From assembly GCF_002305895.1 (NCBI RefSeq), contig NZ_CP022203.1, positions 186,001-250,000 of the forward strand: 64,000 bases of DNA. The letters are read 5' to 3'. The translations under genes were made by a program, and so were the position numbers. Of this stretch, positions 1 to 10,000 are shown piece after piece. Numbering within the stretch: the stretch's first letter is position 1; each line of letters begins with the position of its first letter. This DNA comes from Corallococcus macrosporus DSM 14697. Lineage in GTDB: Bacteria; Myxococcota; Myxococcia; Myxococcales; Myxococcaceae. A model generated the notes under the pieces. It saw only the letters and a program-made list of their open reading frames with translations. It did not search any database and was not told where the DNA came from.

Positions 1-2429
1 ACGGCCTTCTTCAGCCGCTCCAGCGCCCAGCCCTCGGCGGCGCGCTGCGCCAGCACCTCCACCGCGCGGTGGCGCAGGTCGGGGAAGCGGCCCGCCAGCG
101 CCCGGTCCAGCGCCTTCTCCGGCGCCTTCTCGTTCCAGGCCCACAGCGTGCGGAAGGCCTCGCCGCGCACCTTGCCGGACTCGTCCTCCAGCGCGTCGCC
201 CAGCAGCGGCTCGGCGCCCGGCGTGGACGGGCCCAGCTTCACCAGCCGGTCCAGGCCGCGCACGCGCACGTCCTCGTGGCCGGAGCGCAGGGCGGCCTCC
301 GCCGAGGAGAGCGGCGCGTCCCCGTCCAGCGCCACCACCGCGTCCAGCGCGGAGGCGCGCACGTCCGCGTTCTCGTCGTCCAGCATCCACACCAGGCGCT
401 CGCGGGCGCGCGGGTCCTGGAGGGCCTGGAGGGAGGAGGCGGCCACCCGGCGGATGGCGGGGTCCGGCTCGCGGGAGAGCTGGAGGAGCGCGCCCAGCGC
501 CCGCCCGTCACCGAGCTGCGCGAGCCCGCGCGCGCCGCGCACGGCCGTGTCTGGCGTGCGGCAGGCCATGGCGGCCAGCAGCGGCTCCAGGTCGCTCTCC
601 GTGATGGCCGCGCCCGTGGTGCCCTGCGCGGGCATCGCGGCGCGCGCGGCCTGGAGCTCCGCGTCGGTGATGGGCGGGGTGCCCGCGACGCCCTGCGCCC
701 GGCGCGCGTGCTGGACCAGCCAGCGGGACACCTCCTTGGTGCCGCGGGCGAAGTCCTCGTCACGCGACTCCAGCGCGTGGGCCAGCGCCCGGCGCTCCAT
801 CACCCGCACGGTGAAGGCGACCTGGCGCACGCTGGCGTCCGCGTCATCCAGCGCGCGGGCGGCCAGGGGCTGGAGCTGCGCGTGCCCGAGCAGCCCCTGC
901 GCCGTGGCGCGGACGAGCACATCGATTTTGAGCAGGGCCGGGCCGCGCTCGAAGGCGGTGCGCAGCGGCTCGGCGCCGTCACCCGGCATCACCTGGATGA
1001 GGGCGCCCAGCGCGGTCAGTCCGACCGCGCCATGGCTGTCCGCGAGCTGTCCGGCGATGAGGCCCGGCACCAGCGGAGACGTGCCGCCCAGCTTCGCCAG
1101 CAGCTCCAGGCCCAGCACGCGCACTTCCGGGTGCTGCGAGCCCAGCGCCGCGCGCGGCGCGGCCAGCGGGGACTCCGTCTCCAGCGTGACGAGCGCCTCC
1201 AGCGCGGCCTTGCGCACCATCGGGTGCGAGTCGTCCAGCCGCTCGCGCAGCCTGGGGCGCGCGGCGGTGCGGCCCTTGTCCGCCAGCTCGCGCACGGCCA
1301 GCCGCCGCACCTCCGCGTCCTTGTCGGAGGTGAGCACCTGGAAGAGGAAGTCCAGCGCCTCCGTCTCCTCCAGCGCGGCGGCCTCGCGCACCGCGGCCTC
1401 GCGGCGGGGGCGGCCCGCCTTGTGGGCCTCCGTCAGCAGGTCGATGCCGTGCTGGGACGTGTCGTGGTCGCCCGCGGGCGCGCCATCCGGAGAGAGGCCG
1501 AAGCGGTGCGTGCGGCGGTCATCCCCGCCCGTGAAGACGGAGCCCAGGGACGTCCGGGCCACCCGCGGGTTGGCGGGCGGCGCGAAGGCGAGCGCCTGCA
1601 CCGGCTTGCCGCCCGCGTCCAGCGTGCGCGGCTTGCGGCGCTGGTCCAGGCGCCAGACCTTGACCTGGCCGTCGCTGCCCGCGGACCACACGCGGTCACC
1701 GGGCTCTTCCTCGCCCGGCTTGGCGGGGGGCGTGGGCGGGAACAGCAGGGCGAGCACCGGGCCCGCGTGGCCGGTGTCCTTCTCTCCGCGGACCTCGAAC
1801 TCCACCGCGCCCACCAGGTACCAGATGCGCAGCTTGCCGTCGTCGCCCGCGGACACCAGCCGGCCGTCGCGCGGCGTGAAGGCCAGCGCGCGCACCGCGC
1901 CCTCGTGGCCCGGCATGTCGCGCCGCGCGCCCGTGGCCACGGTGAAGACGTGCACCACGCCGTCGTCACCCGCGCCCGCCGCGTAGGTGCCGGAGGGGTC
2001 AACCGCCACGGCGCGCAGGGGCTGCGTGGAGGCCGTCCACTCGTGCAGCTTGCGCGTGGACTCCCAGTCCCAGGCGCGCACCGCGCCGTCCGCGCCCGCG
2101 CTGAAGAGGAGCGCGCCGTCCGTGCTGGACGCCAGCGCCGTGACGCCGCCGGGGTGCACGTCATGGAGCTGGAACTGCACCTGCCCGTCGGACAGCGCGC
2201 CGATGCGCACGGTGCCATCCGCGCCGGCCGCGGCCCACTGGCCACCGGCCACGGCGAGCGCGTTCACCGCGGAGGGCAGCTCCGTGCTCCACAGCACCTT
2301 GTTGGTGCCCGGCTCGAACGCGGTGACACGGCTGACGGTGGACGCGCGAGCGCCGCCCACGAGCAGCAGGCGCGCGTTGGCCGCGAGTGCACGGACCTTC
2401 TCGATGTTGCCGATGGCGAGTACGGGCAT
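1..2429 (-). CDS. WD40 plus HEAT-repeat protein (3' end cut by window edge)
   Basis: Roughly the first 300 residues form a WD40-type beta-propeller, with repeated blade ends such as DGAVRAWDW, DGKLRIWYL and DGQVKVWRL. The remaining ~500 residues are HEAT/armadillo-like helical repeats (for example VRRLAVREL, VRKAALEAL, IRRVAASSL, VRASALDAV). No catalytic motif or signal peptide is visible, so it is probably a cytoplasmic scaffold. The ATG at 2429 is chosen because AGGAG lies four bases upstream; the GTG directly before it is too close to that site. It lies 84 bp downstream of the JmjC gene on the same strand, and a helical-repeat gene precedes that one. The frame is still open at base 1. The propeller/HEAT call is strong; the function is unknown. 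Confidence 0.85.
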   Translation of the reverse strand, partial: MPVLAIGNIEKVRALAANARLLLVGGARASTVSRVTAFEPGTNKVLWSTELPSAVNALAVAGGQWAAAGADGTVRIGALSDGQVQFQLHDVHPGGVTALASSTDGALLFSAGADGAVRAWDWESTRKLHEWTASTQPLRAVAVDPSGTYAAGAGDDGVVHVFTVATGARRDMPGHEGAVRALAFTPRDGRLVSAGDDGKLRIWYLVGAVEFEVRGEKDTGHAGPVLALLFPPTPPAKPGEEEPGDRVWSAGSDGQVKVWRLDQRRKPRTLDAGGKPVQALAFAPPANPRVARTSLGSVFTGGDDRRTHRFGLSPDGAPAGDHDTSQHGIDLLTEAHKAGRPRREAAVREAAALEETEALDFLFQVLTSDKDAEVRRLAVRELADKGRTAARPRLRERLDDSHPMVRKAALEALVTLETESPLAAPRAALGSQHPEVRVLGLELLAKLGGTSPLVPGLIAGQLADSHGAVGLTALGALIQVMPGDGAEPLRTAFERGPALLKIDVLVRATAQGLLGHAQLQPLAARALDDADASVRQVAFTVRVMERRALAHALESRDEDFARGTKEVSRWLVQHARRAQGVAGTPPITDAELQAARAAMPAQGTTGAAITESDLEPLLAAMACRTPDTAVRGARGLAQLGDGRALGALLQLSREPDPAIRRVAASSLQALQDPRARERLVWMLDDENADVRASALDAVVALDGDAPLSSAEAALRSGHEDVRVRGLDRLVKLGPSTPGAEPLLGDALEDESGKVRGEAFRTLWAWNEKAPEKALDRALAGRFPDLRHRAVEVLAQRAAEGWALERLKKA

Positions 2430-2513
2430 CACGCTCCTCAGTGGCCGACCTTCTTAGCACTGGCGCGCGGGATTACGGAGCGCGCAAAACGCGGCGCGCG
2501 CGCTCACGCGCTG

Positions 2514-3401
2514 TCAACGCCCGCTGCCCCGGATTCCCGTGGAGCGCAGATAGAATCGGGCCGTCTGCGCGAGGAAACGCAGCGGGTAGCCGGGCTCGGC
2601 GAGCTGGCGCTGCAGCTCACCGCTCAGCTCCGACAGCAGCGTGCGCAGCAGCTCCAGCTTTCTCGGGTCATCCAGCGTGGACGCGCGCCCCAGCGAGGGC
2701 ATCCGTCGCCGCCACACCGGGCTGCTGGCCAGCGTGGCCCTCACCCCGTCGAGCAGGTCCAGCAGCGTGGGCGGCATCAAGCCCATGGAGATGGACAGCG
2801 CCTCCTCGGGCGCCTGCGCCATGTGCCAGTACCCGCCCGGGATGTAGATGATGCCCCCGGCGCCCAGCGAGTGCGTCTCCACCGGCGTCTTCTCCTGCGC
2901 GGCCAGGGAGCCGCTGGGGACGGACTCCGGCAGGGGCACGGGGTGGAGCGTGTTCTCCCGCAGCAGGTACTCCTTGCGGCCCGCCGTCTGGAGGATGAAC
3001 ACCTCCTCCGGGTCGCAGTGCCAGCCGAAGCCGTGGTGCCCCGCGGGCGTGCAGTAGATGTGCAGGTTGATGCGGCCGTGCAGCTCCGAGCTGAAGGCGC
3101 GCGCGAGCTGCGCCAGCTCCGGGTGGTGCAGGTCCGGCTGCCGCAGCGCCAGCGTGTAGCCCTGCGCGAACAGCTCCCGCGCCGCCTTCGCCGTCGTCGG
3201 CCGCCCTCCCGGGTAGGGCACGCCCTGGCGCGCGAGCAGCACGTCGCAGGCCGTCTCCTCCACGAGGAAGTCGATGGTCTCCCACGTCCCCAGGCGCTGG
3301 AGGCGCTCCGCGGCGGAGGCGCCGGTGAAGGGACGCCGCTGGTAGTGCTCCTGGAGGAAGCGCTCCCGCGGAAAGCCATTCAGCAGTTCATCGAGCAGCA
3401 T
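2514..3401 (-). CDS. JmjC/cupin-fold 2-oxoglutarate Fe(II) oxygenase, ribosomal-oxygenase-like
   Basis: A 295-aa protein with a JmjC-type cupin. The iron-binding HxD is H128-C-D130 (GFGWHCDPEEVF) and the distal histidine is H193 (YIPGGYWHMA). K143 in GRKEYLL fits the usual 2-oxoglutarate contact. Size and layout resemble bacterial RoxA/YcfD-like protein hydroxylases, which oxidise a ribosomal-protein side chain, but the substrate here cannot be read from sequence. It starts 15 bp after the stop of the 910-aa helical-repeat gene and precedes the WD40/HEAT gene, so the three are probably co-transcribed. The oxygenase may act on, or be scaffolded by, those repeat proteins (inference). No signal peptide; cytoplasmic. 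Confidence 0.85.
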   Translation of the reverse strand: MLLDELLNGFPRERFLQEHYQRRPFTGASAAERLQRLGTWETIDFLVEETACDVLLARQGVPYPGGRPTTAKAARELFAQGYTLALRQPDLHHPELAQLARAFSSELHGRINLHIYCTPAGHHGFGWHCDPEEVFILQTAGRKEYLLRENTLHPVPLPESVPSGSLAAQEKTPVETHSLGAGGIIYIPGGYWHMAQAPEEALSISMGLMPPTLLDLLDGVRATLASSPVWRRRMPSLGRASTLDDPRKLELLRTLLSELSGELQRQLAEPGYPLRFLAQTARFYLRSTGIRGSGR

Positions 3402-3416
3402 GGGCTTTCAATCTGC

Positions 3417-6149
3417 TCAGGCGCCGCCGAGCTGCGCGTCCGGGTGCGCGGCCCGCAGCCGCACCAGCGAGGCGAGGCAGCTCTGCCACTCCCCCTTGGC
3501 CAACGAGCCGGTGAACTCCTCCAGCACCGGCGCCACCATGCGCGCGAAGGCCGCGTCCTCCAGGCCCAAGTCCCGCACCAGCTCGATGACGCGGCGCTTG
3601 GCCTCGCTGGCGGACAGGCGCTTCTGCACCTCGCCCTCGCGGGCCTCCTTGGCGCGGCCCGGTGGCAGGCCGAAGAGCATCTTCCGCAGGAAGGTGCGCA
3701 GCGCGTCCACGTCGGCGAAGCGCTCCGTGCCGCTGGCGGCCGGGGCCTGCGTGGCGCCCGCGGGCTTCCACCCCTCCGGCAGGTGCGTGGGCCGGTGCTT
3801 CTCCCAGAGCAGCCGCACCGCGAACAGGCCCACCTCGCGGTCCGCGCTCTGCATCAGCCACGCGAGCCGCTCGGCGCCGCCCAGCCGCGCGTAGTGCCGG
3901 CGGATGAGCTCCACCGCGACCTCGCGCGTGCCGCGCCGGGTGCTCTCCGTGAGGGAGAACACCTTCACCGCGTCCAACTCCTCCGGCAGCAGCGTGTGCC
4001 GGGCGTCCGCGCCGTCCTCGCCCGCGCGCAGCAGCGCGTCATAGGCCAGGTTGCGGACCTCCTTCGCCTCGGCGTCCGCCAGTTCGTACACGCGCGTGTG
4101 CCAGCCCCAGGCGCGCAGCTCCGCGCGGGCGATGGCCAGGGCGAAGCGGCGCACGTCGTCGCGCGAATCCATCAGCGCCGGCCACAGCAGCTCCGGCGTG
4201 TACGCCTTGCGCGGCGCGCGGGGCTTGAGGTTGTAGGACTTGGACTCCGGCTGCTCCGGCCCGATGACGGGGTGGTGGCAGCGCAGGTAGGTCTGCGCGA
4301 AGGCGCGCACCGGCACGGGCTGCTTCGCGCCCAGGGCCAGCTCGAAGAGGCGCGCCAGGCCCGCGGCCGCGTCACCTGAATCGCTGAAGTCCGCGGGGGC
4401 CACGTTCTCCAGCAGGTAGCGGTGCGCGAAGCCGTGCAGCTCCGGGTCGGCGCGGCGGGCCAGCGCCAGCAGCCAGGGCACGGTGAGCTGGCGCGCGGTG
4501 AACAGCTTGCGGTTGCCCAGCAGGGCCAGCGCCACGGGCCGGAACTTCGCGCTGAAGACGCGCGCCTTCACCTGCTCCACGTCCAGGCCGGGCAGGCTGT
4601 CCGCGCGCATGAGCCAGTGGCCCATCGCGTGCCCGATGCGCGAGTGGGCGCTCCGCTCCAGCAGCCACTCCGGGCCGATGGCCGCGGGCGGGTAGCCCGA
4701 CAGCGCCTTCAGCGCCAGCCCCTCCACGGGGTGGGGCTTCTTCTGCAGCCGCGGGTCGTCCAGCAGCGCCTTCCAGAAGTCCGCGGGCAGCTCGGCGGCG
4801 CCGTACTTCGTGGCGATGAAGCCCTTCACCCAGTTGAGCTGCTCGCCGCTGCCCAGGTACATGTCGCGCAGGAAGTCCCCGGGCAGCTCCGCCCGGTCGA
4901 ACGACTGCGCCAGCGCGCCCGCCGCGAAGGCCGAGGTGGGCTTGTACTGGAGCAGCCGCCCCAGCAGCGCCACGCCCAGCTCGCGCGGGTTGCGCTTCTC
5001 CAACGTGGCCGAGGCGAAGGCCTTCACGTCCGGGGCGCCCTGGGCCACCAGCTCCTCCAGGCGCTCCGCGGGCAGGTCCTGCGCCTGGGCGCGGGCGTAC
5101 TCGATGGCGTAGGCGCGGGCCTTGGTGCTGGGGGACAAGAGCAGCGCCAGCACCGCCTCGTGCAGGCCCAGCTCGCGCAGGCGGCCCTGGTGGAACTCAG
5201 GGGAGCCCTGCAGCGTCTCCACCAGGAAGTCGTGGGCGCTGCCCAGCGGACGGCGGGCGAGCCGGTCCAGCCACGCGGGCGTCACCTTGCGCAGCGCCTC
5301 CGGGAAGTCCTTGCGCAGGCCCTGGATGGCGAAGCTGGCGGCGGGGTCCGACTCACACACGTCCAGGAGGCGCATCAGCGCGTCCGGCGAGCGCTTCCAC
5401 GCGTCCGGGAAGGCGCGGTGCTTCACCATGTCGGCCGGCGGCGGCATGGCGAAGGAGTCCTGCGAGTACCTGCCGCTGCCGTGCGCCCAGATGTGGTGGG
5501 CCACCCAGACGCCGTACCAGGTGGTGTCCGGCGCGTAGTGGCGCAGCACCTCCACCGCGAACTGCGGGTAGAGCTCCGGCACGGCGGCGCCCAGGTGACG
5601 CAGGTAGCGCCAGGCGCGGCGGCGCAGGTAGGTGAGGGTGCCGCCGGAGACCTCGCGGCTGCCGCTGGGGCGGTGGCGCTCCACGTCGAAGCGCCAGGCC
5701 AGCACGCCGAACAGCTCCGCGTCGTGGTTGGCCTCCGCCAGCTTGTAGATGCGCTTGAGCCCACCCCACAGGCCGAAGCGCAGGTCCGCGCGGCGGGCCA
5801 CGTCCATCAGCGCCGCGCGCGAGGCCTGGGTGTTGCGTTGGTAGAGCGCCACCAGCAGGTCCGCCAGGGCCAGCCGGGGCGGGCGGGGCACGTCCTGCTG
5901 CGCCAGGTAGCGCTGCCACGCCTCGGAGGAGCCCTGCCGCCGCGTGTCCGAGTCGTAGTGCGCCCGGGCCTGGGTGAGCGTCCGCAGGAGGGCCTCGAAG
6001 GTGAAGGCGCCCTTCGGCAGGGGCTTCTCCGGCGTCTGCTCGGGCTGCTCGAGCAGGGCGAGGACGGCATCCGCCAGGTCAGGGGACTCGGCGCGGACCA
6101 GCCGCTCCAGGTCTGCCGCGCTCAGCGCATCGCTCGTGGACGTGGACAT
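3417..6149 (-). CDS. Large helical-repeat (HEAT-like) protein, 910 aa
   Basis: A 910-aa soluble protein built almost wholly of amphipathic helices, read as HEAT-like or related solenoid. It has no signal peptide, TM segment or nucleotide-binding motif. A conserved-looking N-terminal stretch, YLRRRAWRYLRHLG, lies near residue 170. I recall similar proteins beside WGR- or SWIM-domain genes in Planctomycetes and myxobacteria, but this was not checked. It follows the scramblase-like gene by 18 bp and precedes the JmjC gene by 15 bp, suggesting one operon. The start at 6149 gives the natural MSTSTSDAL N-terminus, although its ribosome-binding site is weak. Function unknown. Confidence 0.8.
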   Translation of the reverse strand: MSTSTSDALSAADLERLVRAESPDLADAVLALLEQPEQTPEKPLPKGAFTFEALLRTLTQARAHYDSDTRRQGSSEAWQRYLAQQDVPRPPRLALADLLVALYQRNTQASRAALMDVARRADLRFGLWGGLKRIYKLAEANHDAELFGVLAWRFDVERHRPSGSREVSGGTLTYLRRRAWRYLRHLGAAVPELYPQFAVEVLRHYAPDTTWYGVWVAHHIWAHGSGRYSQDSFAMPPPADMVKHRAFPDAWKRSPDALMRLLDVCESDPAASFAIQGLRKDFPEALRKVTPAWLDRLARRPLGSAHDFLVETLQGSPEFHQGRLRELGLHEAVLALLLSPSTKARAYAIEYARAQAQDLPAERLEELVAQGAPDVKAFASATLEKRNPRELGVALLGRLLQYKPTSAFAAGALAQSFDRAELPGDFLRDMYLGSGEQLNWVKGFIATKYGAAELPADFWKALLDDPRLQKKPHPVEGLALKALSGYPPAAIGPEWLLERSAHSRIGHAMGHWLMRADSLPGLDVEQVKARVFSAKFRPVALALLGNRKLFTARQLTVPWLLALARRADPELHGFAHRYLLENVAPADFSDSGDAAAGLARLFELALGAKQPVPVRAFAQTYLRCHHPVIGPEQPESKSYNLKPRAPRKAYTPELLWPALMDSRDDVRRFALAIARAELRAWGWHTRVYELADAEAKEVRNLAYDALLRAGEDGADARHTLLPEELDAVKVFSLTESTRRGTREVAVELIRRHYARLGGAERLAWLMQSADREVGLFAVRLLWEKHRPTHLPEGWKPAGATQAPAASGTERFADVDALRTFLRKMLFGLPPGRAKEAREGEVQKRLSASEAKRRVIELVRDLGLEDAAFARMVAPVLEEFTGSLAKGEWQSCLASLVRLRAAHPDAQLGGA

Positions 6150-6167
6150 GGAGCGGGATTTACCACG

Positions 6168-7022
6168 CTACCTCTTCCAGAACATCAACACGTCGAGCAG
6201 GTCCATCCCGGGGCCCACGGCGGAGCGGGAGCTGTTGTTCTCGAAGTACGTCAGGTCGACGAGCAGGGCGACGGCCAGCACGAGCTGCCGCAGCCGGAAG
6301 TCGGCGCACTGGGGCATGAAGTCGAGCGTGAAGGTGTCCGCGCTGCTGAAGGCCTCCTGGAAGAGGCCACTCCAGCGCTTGCGGACGACGGCCACTTCCA
6401 GGTCGTTCTGGAAGACGCGGAAGGTCCAGGGTCTGAGGAGCGGCCCCTTCACGGTGGCGATGACGGCGCCGCCGGGCGTGACGAGGTCCAACTGGCGCCC
6501 CAGCAGGGTGAAGCGCTGCTGGATGCGCGCCATCAACCTGCCGTCCCACGCGAAGATGTCCGCCTTCGTGAAGATGAAGCTCCACGGGCGCTCCACCACG
6601 AGCGCCACGATACCGCCAGGCGTCATGCACTCCATCCGGGCCTTGTAGAAGGGCCAGAAGGTCCGGCGGAGCATGGCGCCAAAGCCACGGGCCTCTTCCT
6701 CCACGTACAGCGCGACGCGCCCCATCTCGTCGCAGACCTCGTAGCGGTTGCGCGTCTGGGCCCCGAAGATGATCTCCATGCCCTCGCGGAACTGCCGCAT
6801 GCGCAGCCCTGGCGCCTCCATCATGTGCCGCAGGGCCAGGTTCAGCTCGGTGCTCATGTGGCGCGGGTCCCCCGGGAGCCCCTTGCCCGCGCCGGACGGC
6901 ACCTGGACCTCGGCCAGCGGCTCCAGGGCCGCGCTGGCGGGGCCCTCCTGCTTGCGGGGCTCGCGCCCGCGCCAGTCCAGCTCCAGCTCGGTGGTGTCCG
7001 CCAGGGAGGGCTTGTCGCTCAT
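6168..7022 (-). CDS. Phospholipid scramblase-related / LURP-one-fold protein
   Basis: A 284-aa protein. After a charged ~70-residue N-terminus it shows a tubby/LURP-like beta-barrel pattern, with repeats such as NRYEVCDEMGRVALYVEE, RPWSFIFTKADIFAWDG and GPLLRPWTFRVFQNDLEVA. The C-terminus has a hydrophobic helix (LVLAVALLVDLTYF) as in scramblase-family proteins. In bacteria this family is usually annotated scramblase-related; a lipid-flipping role is unproven. The open frame extends further upstream, but the ATG at 7022 (MSDKPSLADT) is preferred because the extension is Trp/Arg-rich and overlaps the neighbour. It is followed after 18 bp by the helical-repeat gene. Confidence 0.75.
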   Translation of the reverse strand: MSDKPSLADTTELELDWRGREPRKQEGPASAALEPLAEVQVPSGAGKGLPGDPRHMSTELNLALRHMMEAPGLRMRQFREGMEIIFGAQTRNRYEVCDEMGRVALYVEEEARGFGAMLRRTFWPFYKARMECMTPGGIVALVVERPWSFIFTKADIFAWDGRLMARIQQRFTLLGRQLDLVTPGGAVIATVKGPLLRPWTFRVFQNDLEVAVVRKRWSGLFQEAFSSADTFTLDFMPQCADFRLRQLVLAVALLVDLTYFENNSSRSAVGPGMDLLDVLMFWKR

Positions 7023-7074
7023 TCGCTTCACTCTAAGCGTGGGCCGGGCGCCGCGATAATCGCCCCCCCCGTGC

Positions 7075-10000
7075 TCAGGGGAGCAGACGCGGCGCCACCT
7101 GGATGTCACGCTCCAGCGTCCCCCCCTCCTCCAGGTAGAGGGGTTCCCGGTGGACGGCGTACCGAGGGGGCCTCCCCGCCTCCGCCACCATGACGACGAA
7201 CGTGTACTCCCCACCTGGGAGGTTCTCGTACACCACTGTGTCCGCGTGGCTCCGGGTGGAGGCGCGGAGGTCTCCGAAGCGCAGCCGGGAGCGGAGCTGC
7301 TGGGCGGACAGGTTGGGGGGCAAGGTCCCCGCCAGCAGCGCCTGGTACTGCTCCGAGCCAGGAGGGCGCGGCGGCAGCCGGATGCCGAGCCGCATCGTGC
7401 CGGTGCCGGTGCTCTCGGTGAGCGCGAACGTCACCGTCCCCATGGGCGGAAGCTGCACGCGCCGCGGGTGGATGGTGACGAGGCGGCCGTCCAGCGTCTG
7501 GGCGCTGGAGGCGGACAGCGTGTAGGTCCCCGCCCGGACGTTCGTGGCATGGAACGTCCCGGGCGCCGCTTCGACGCCAACGGACATGTCGATGCCGTCG
7601 GGCACGAGCTGGACCAGGGCCTCCACCGGCTGTCCATGCCGGTCCGTCAAGGTGCCTTCCACCCGCGCGCCTGGATACACCCGGAGCTCCAGGTTCTCGT
7701 CGCCGCTGCCAATGCGTTGGCGAAACCAGGGATGCCCCCGATTCGTGCGGACCCGCACGTCCAGGGGGCGTGCCTCCAACGGGGCGAAGGCGAAGGTGCC
7801 GTCCTTGCCGGTGACCTCCGCGGCCACGGGCGCGACCTCCCCCCACGGGTCGTCATCCCCGGGGAGGTGGAGCTCGACGACGGCCTCCTCGAGCGGGCGC
7901 GAGGTCTCCGCGTCCACCACCCGGCCTCGGATGAGGCGTCCAGCCTCCAACCGGATCTCGCCCAGGTCCACGTCCTCGCCCTCGGCGACCTGCACCTCGC
8001 GCACCGCCCGCGTCAGCCCGGGGGCCTCGAAGGTCAGCCGCTGGAGCCCCGCGCGCTCGATGGCGACGTGGAAGGCGCCCTCGGGGTCCCGGAAGGTCTG
8101 CTCGCCGAGCGTGAAGCGGGTGATGGGCGAGCCATCCCGACGCACCACCCGGCCCCGGATGTGGCCCAGGCTTCGCAGCACCAGCCGCACGTCCTGCGCG
8201 CCAGACCGCGCGAGGCCCTGGCTCAAGATGCTGTGTCGTCCCGGGGTCCGGCCGTCTTCGAACACATAGCCGTCCTTCGAGGCGCGCAACCAGCAGTCGC
8301 CCTCCATGAGGTGGTGCAGGGTGAAGCGGCCCTCCGCGTCCGTGTGGGTGGCGAGGGAGGTGCCGTCCAATTGTGTTGGGAGGTTGTCCGCATCCACCAT
8401 GGCGTCCGCCACCGGGCGTCCGTGCTCGTCCACGACGATGCCGGACACCGAAGCGCCTGTTTCGAGCCGGAGCGATGCGTCCACCGTCTCCGTCCCCCGC
8501 ACGGTGACGGTGCGCAGCACCTCGGGCGTGCTGGCGCCAGTGTGCATCCCGGCAATCAGGTTGTAGGTGCCCGGGGCCACGCTGGTGATGACGAAGTGGC
8601 CCTCCGCGTCGGTGTCGGCGAACTGCCTGGGCTGCTCCCCGCGGCCGTCCACCAGGCTGAGCATCATGTCGGGGATGGGCAGGCCCTGGCGGTTGGTGAC
8701 GGTGCCCTCCACCCGGGCCGCCCCACGAAGTGTCACGCGGATTTCCGGGCCGGGCGTCTTCACCTCCACCCGCTCCTCCAGGTGGTCGTCGTGGGTGATG
8801 ACGAGCGTGTAGCTGCCGGGGTCGATGAACGTGAGCTCGAAGCGGCCGTGCTCGTCCGAGACGGCGGGGTCGACTTCCTCGCGGAAGAGGTCGGCCTCGG
8901 CCTGCGTCTCGTCATCCACGTCGATGTACGCACCGGGCACGGGCTTGCCCTGGGCATCGGTGACGAGGCCTTGGAGCGGGTGCGCGGGGATGAGGGTGAA
9001 GTCCAGGCGTTCGCCAGGTGCGGCGACCGCGTCACGCAGCTGGCCACGGTAGCCGGGGGCCAGGACGTTGAAGATGTAGGCCTCCCGCCGCAGGGGGCCC
9101 AGCCGGAACAGGCCGTCCTGCGCGGTGAAGGCGTAGTCCACCGGAGGCGATTGTCCCCGGGGCGGGGCCGCGCCCACCTGGGCGCGGGCGATGGGGCGCC
9201 CGGATTCGTCGCGCACGCTGCCTTCCAGATAGATGAGCGTGCCCAGCCGCACGGTGGCCTCGGCGTCTCCGCCTTCCTCGGTCAAGGTCGCCATGGTGAA
9301 GCCGTGTTCGCCCTGGTGCTCCGCGCGCACCTCGTAGTCGCCTGGCGACAATGAATCGAAGGCGAAGCGGCCCGCGTCGTCCGTCACGGTGACCTGCGAC
9401 GTGTGCTCCACGTGGACTTCCGCGCCAGGGACTGGCTGCTCCTGCGCGAGCACGCGGCCGGACAGCCGCCGCGGCGGGTGGAGCACGATGGGGTCGAGCT
9501 CCTCCGCCTCCACCGACTGGAGCGAGTCGGTGAGCAGGCCTTCGTGGGTGGCGACGACGGTGTATTCGCCCGGTGGCAGGGGGCCGAAGGTGAAGCGGCC
9601 GTCCGCGCCGGCACGGGTTTCAAAGAAGCGGGCGTGGTCCTGGTGGAAGAGCGTCAGCCGCGCGCCGGGCAGCGGCGTGGCGGACTCGGCGATGACGCGG
9701 CCCGGGAGGAAGAGGCCTGCCTTGAGCACGAGCTGCACGTCCCGCGCGTCGGTGCGGACCGCGGGGGTCCAGGTGGCGTGCCGCTCGCTGGCGGCCCACA
9801 GCGCCACCGTGCCCTCGGGGAGGTCCTTGAGCAGGAACGTCCCGTCCGCCGAGGTGACGGCCTGGGCCACCACGGGCGCCGCGCCATGGCCGGCCTCGAC
9901 GAGCTCCCGCACCAGCTCCTCGGGCTCGCCAATGCACTCGCCGGAGGACAGCGGCAGCTCGAGTTCGAGGGTGTCGCAGGGGCGCGCGGACAGGGACTCG

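Noticed and set aside
69-4379. Very long plus-strand open frame (over 1400 codons)
   Set aside because: It is antisense to the WD40/HEAT, JmjC and HEAT-like genes, is extremely Arg/Gln/His-rich, and shows no domain; such frames are expected at 70% GC with strong third-position bias.
4422-7193. Second long plus-strand frame opposite the helical-repeat and scramblase-like genes
   Set aside because: Same low-complexity Arg/Gln/Gly composition and no protein family pattern.
7150-9354. Plus-strand frame opposite the carboxypeptidase-regulatory-like gene
   Set aside because: Antisense shadow without motifs; the minus-strand frame has clear repeated domains.
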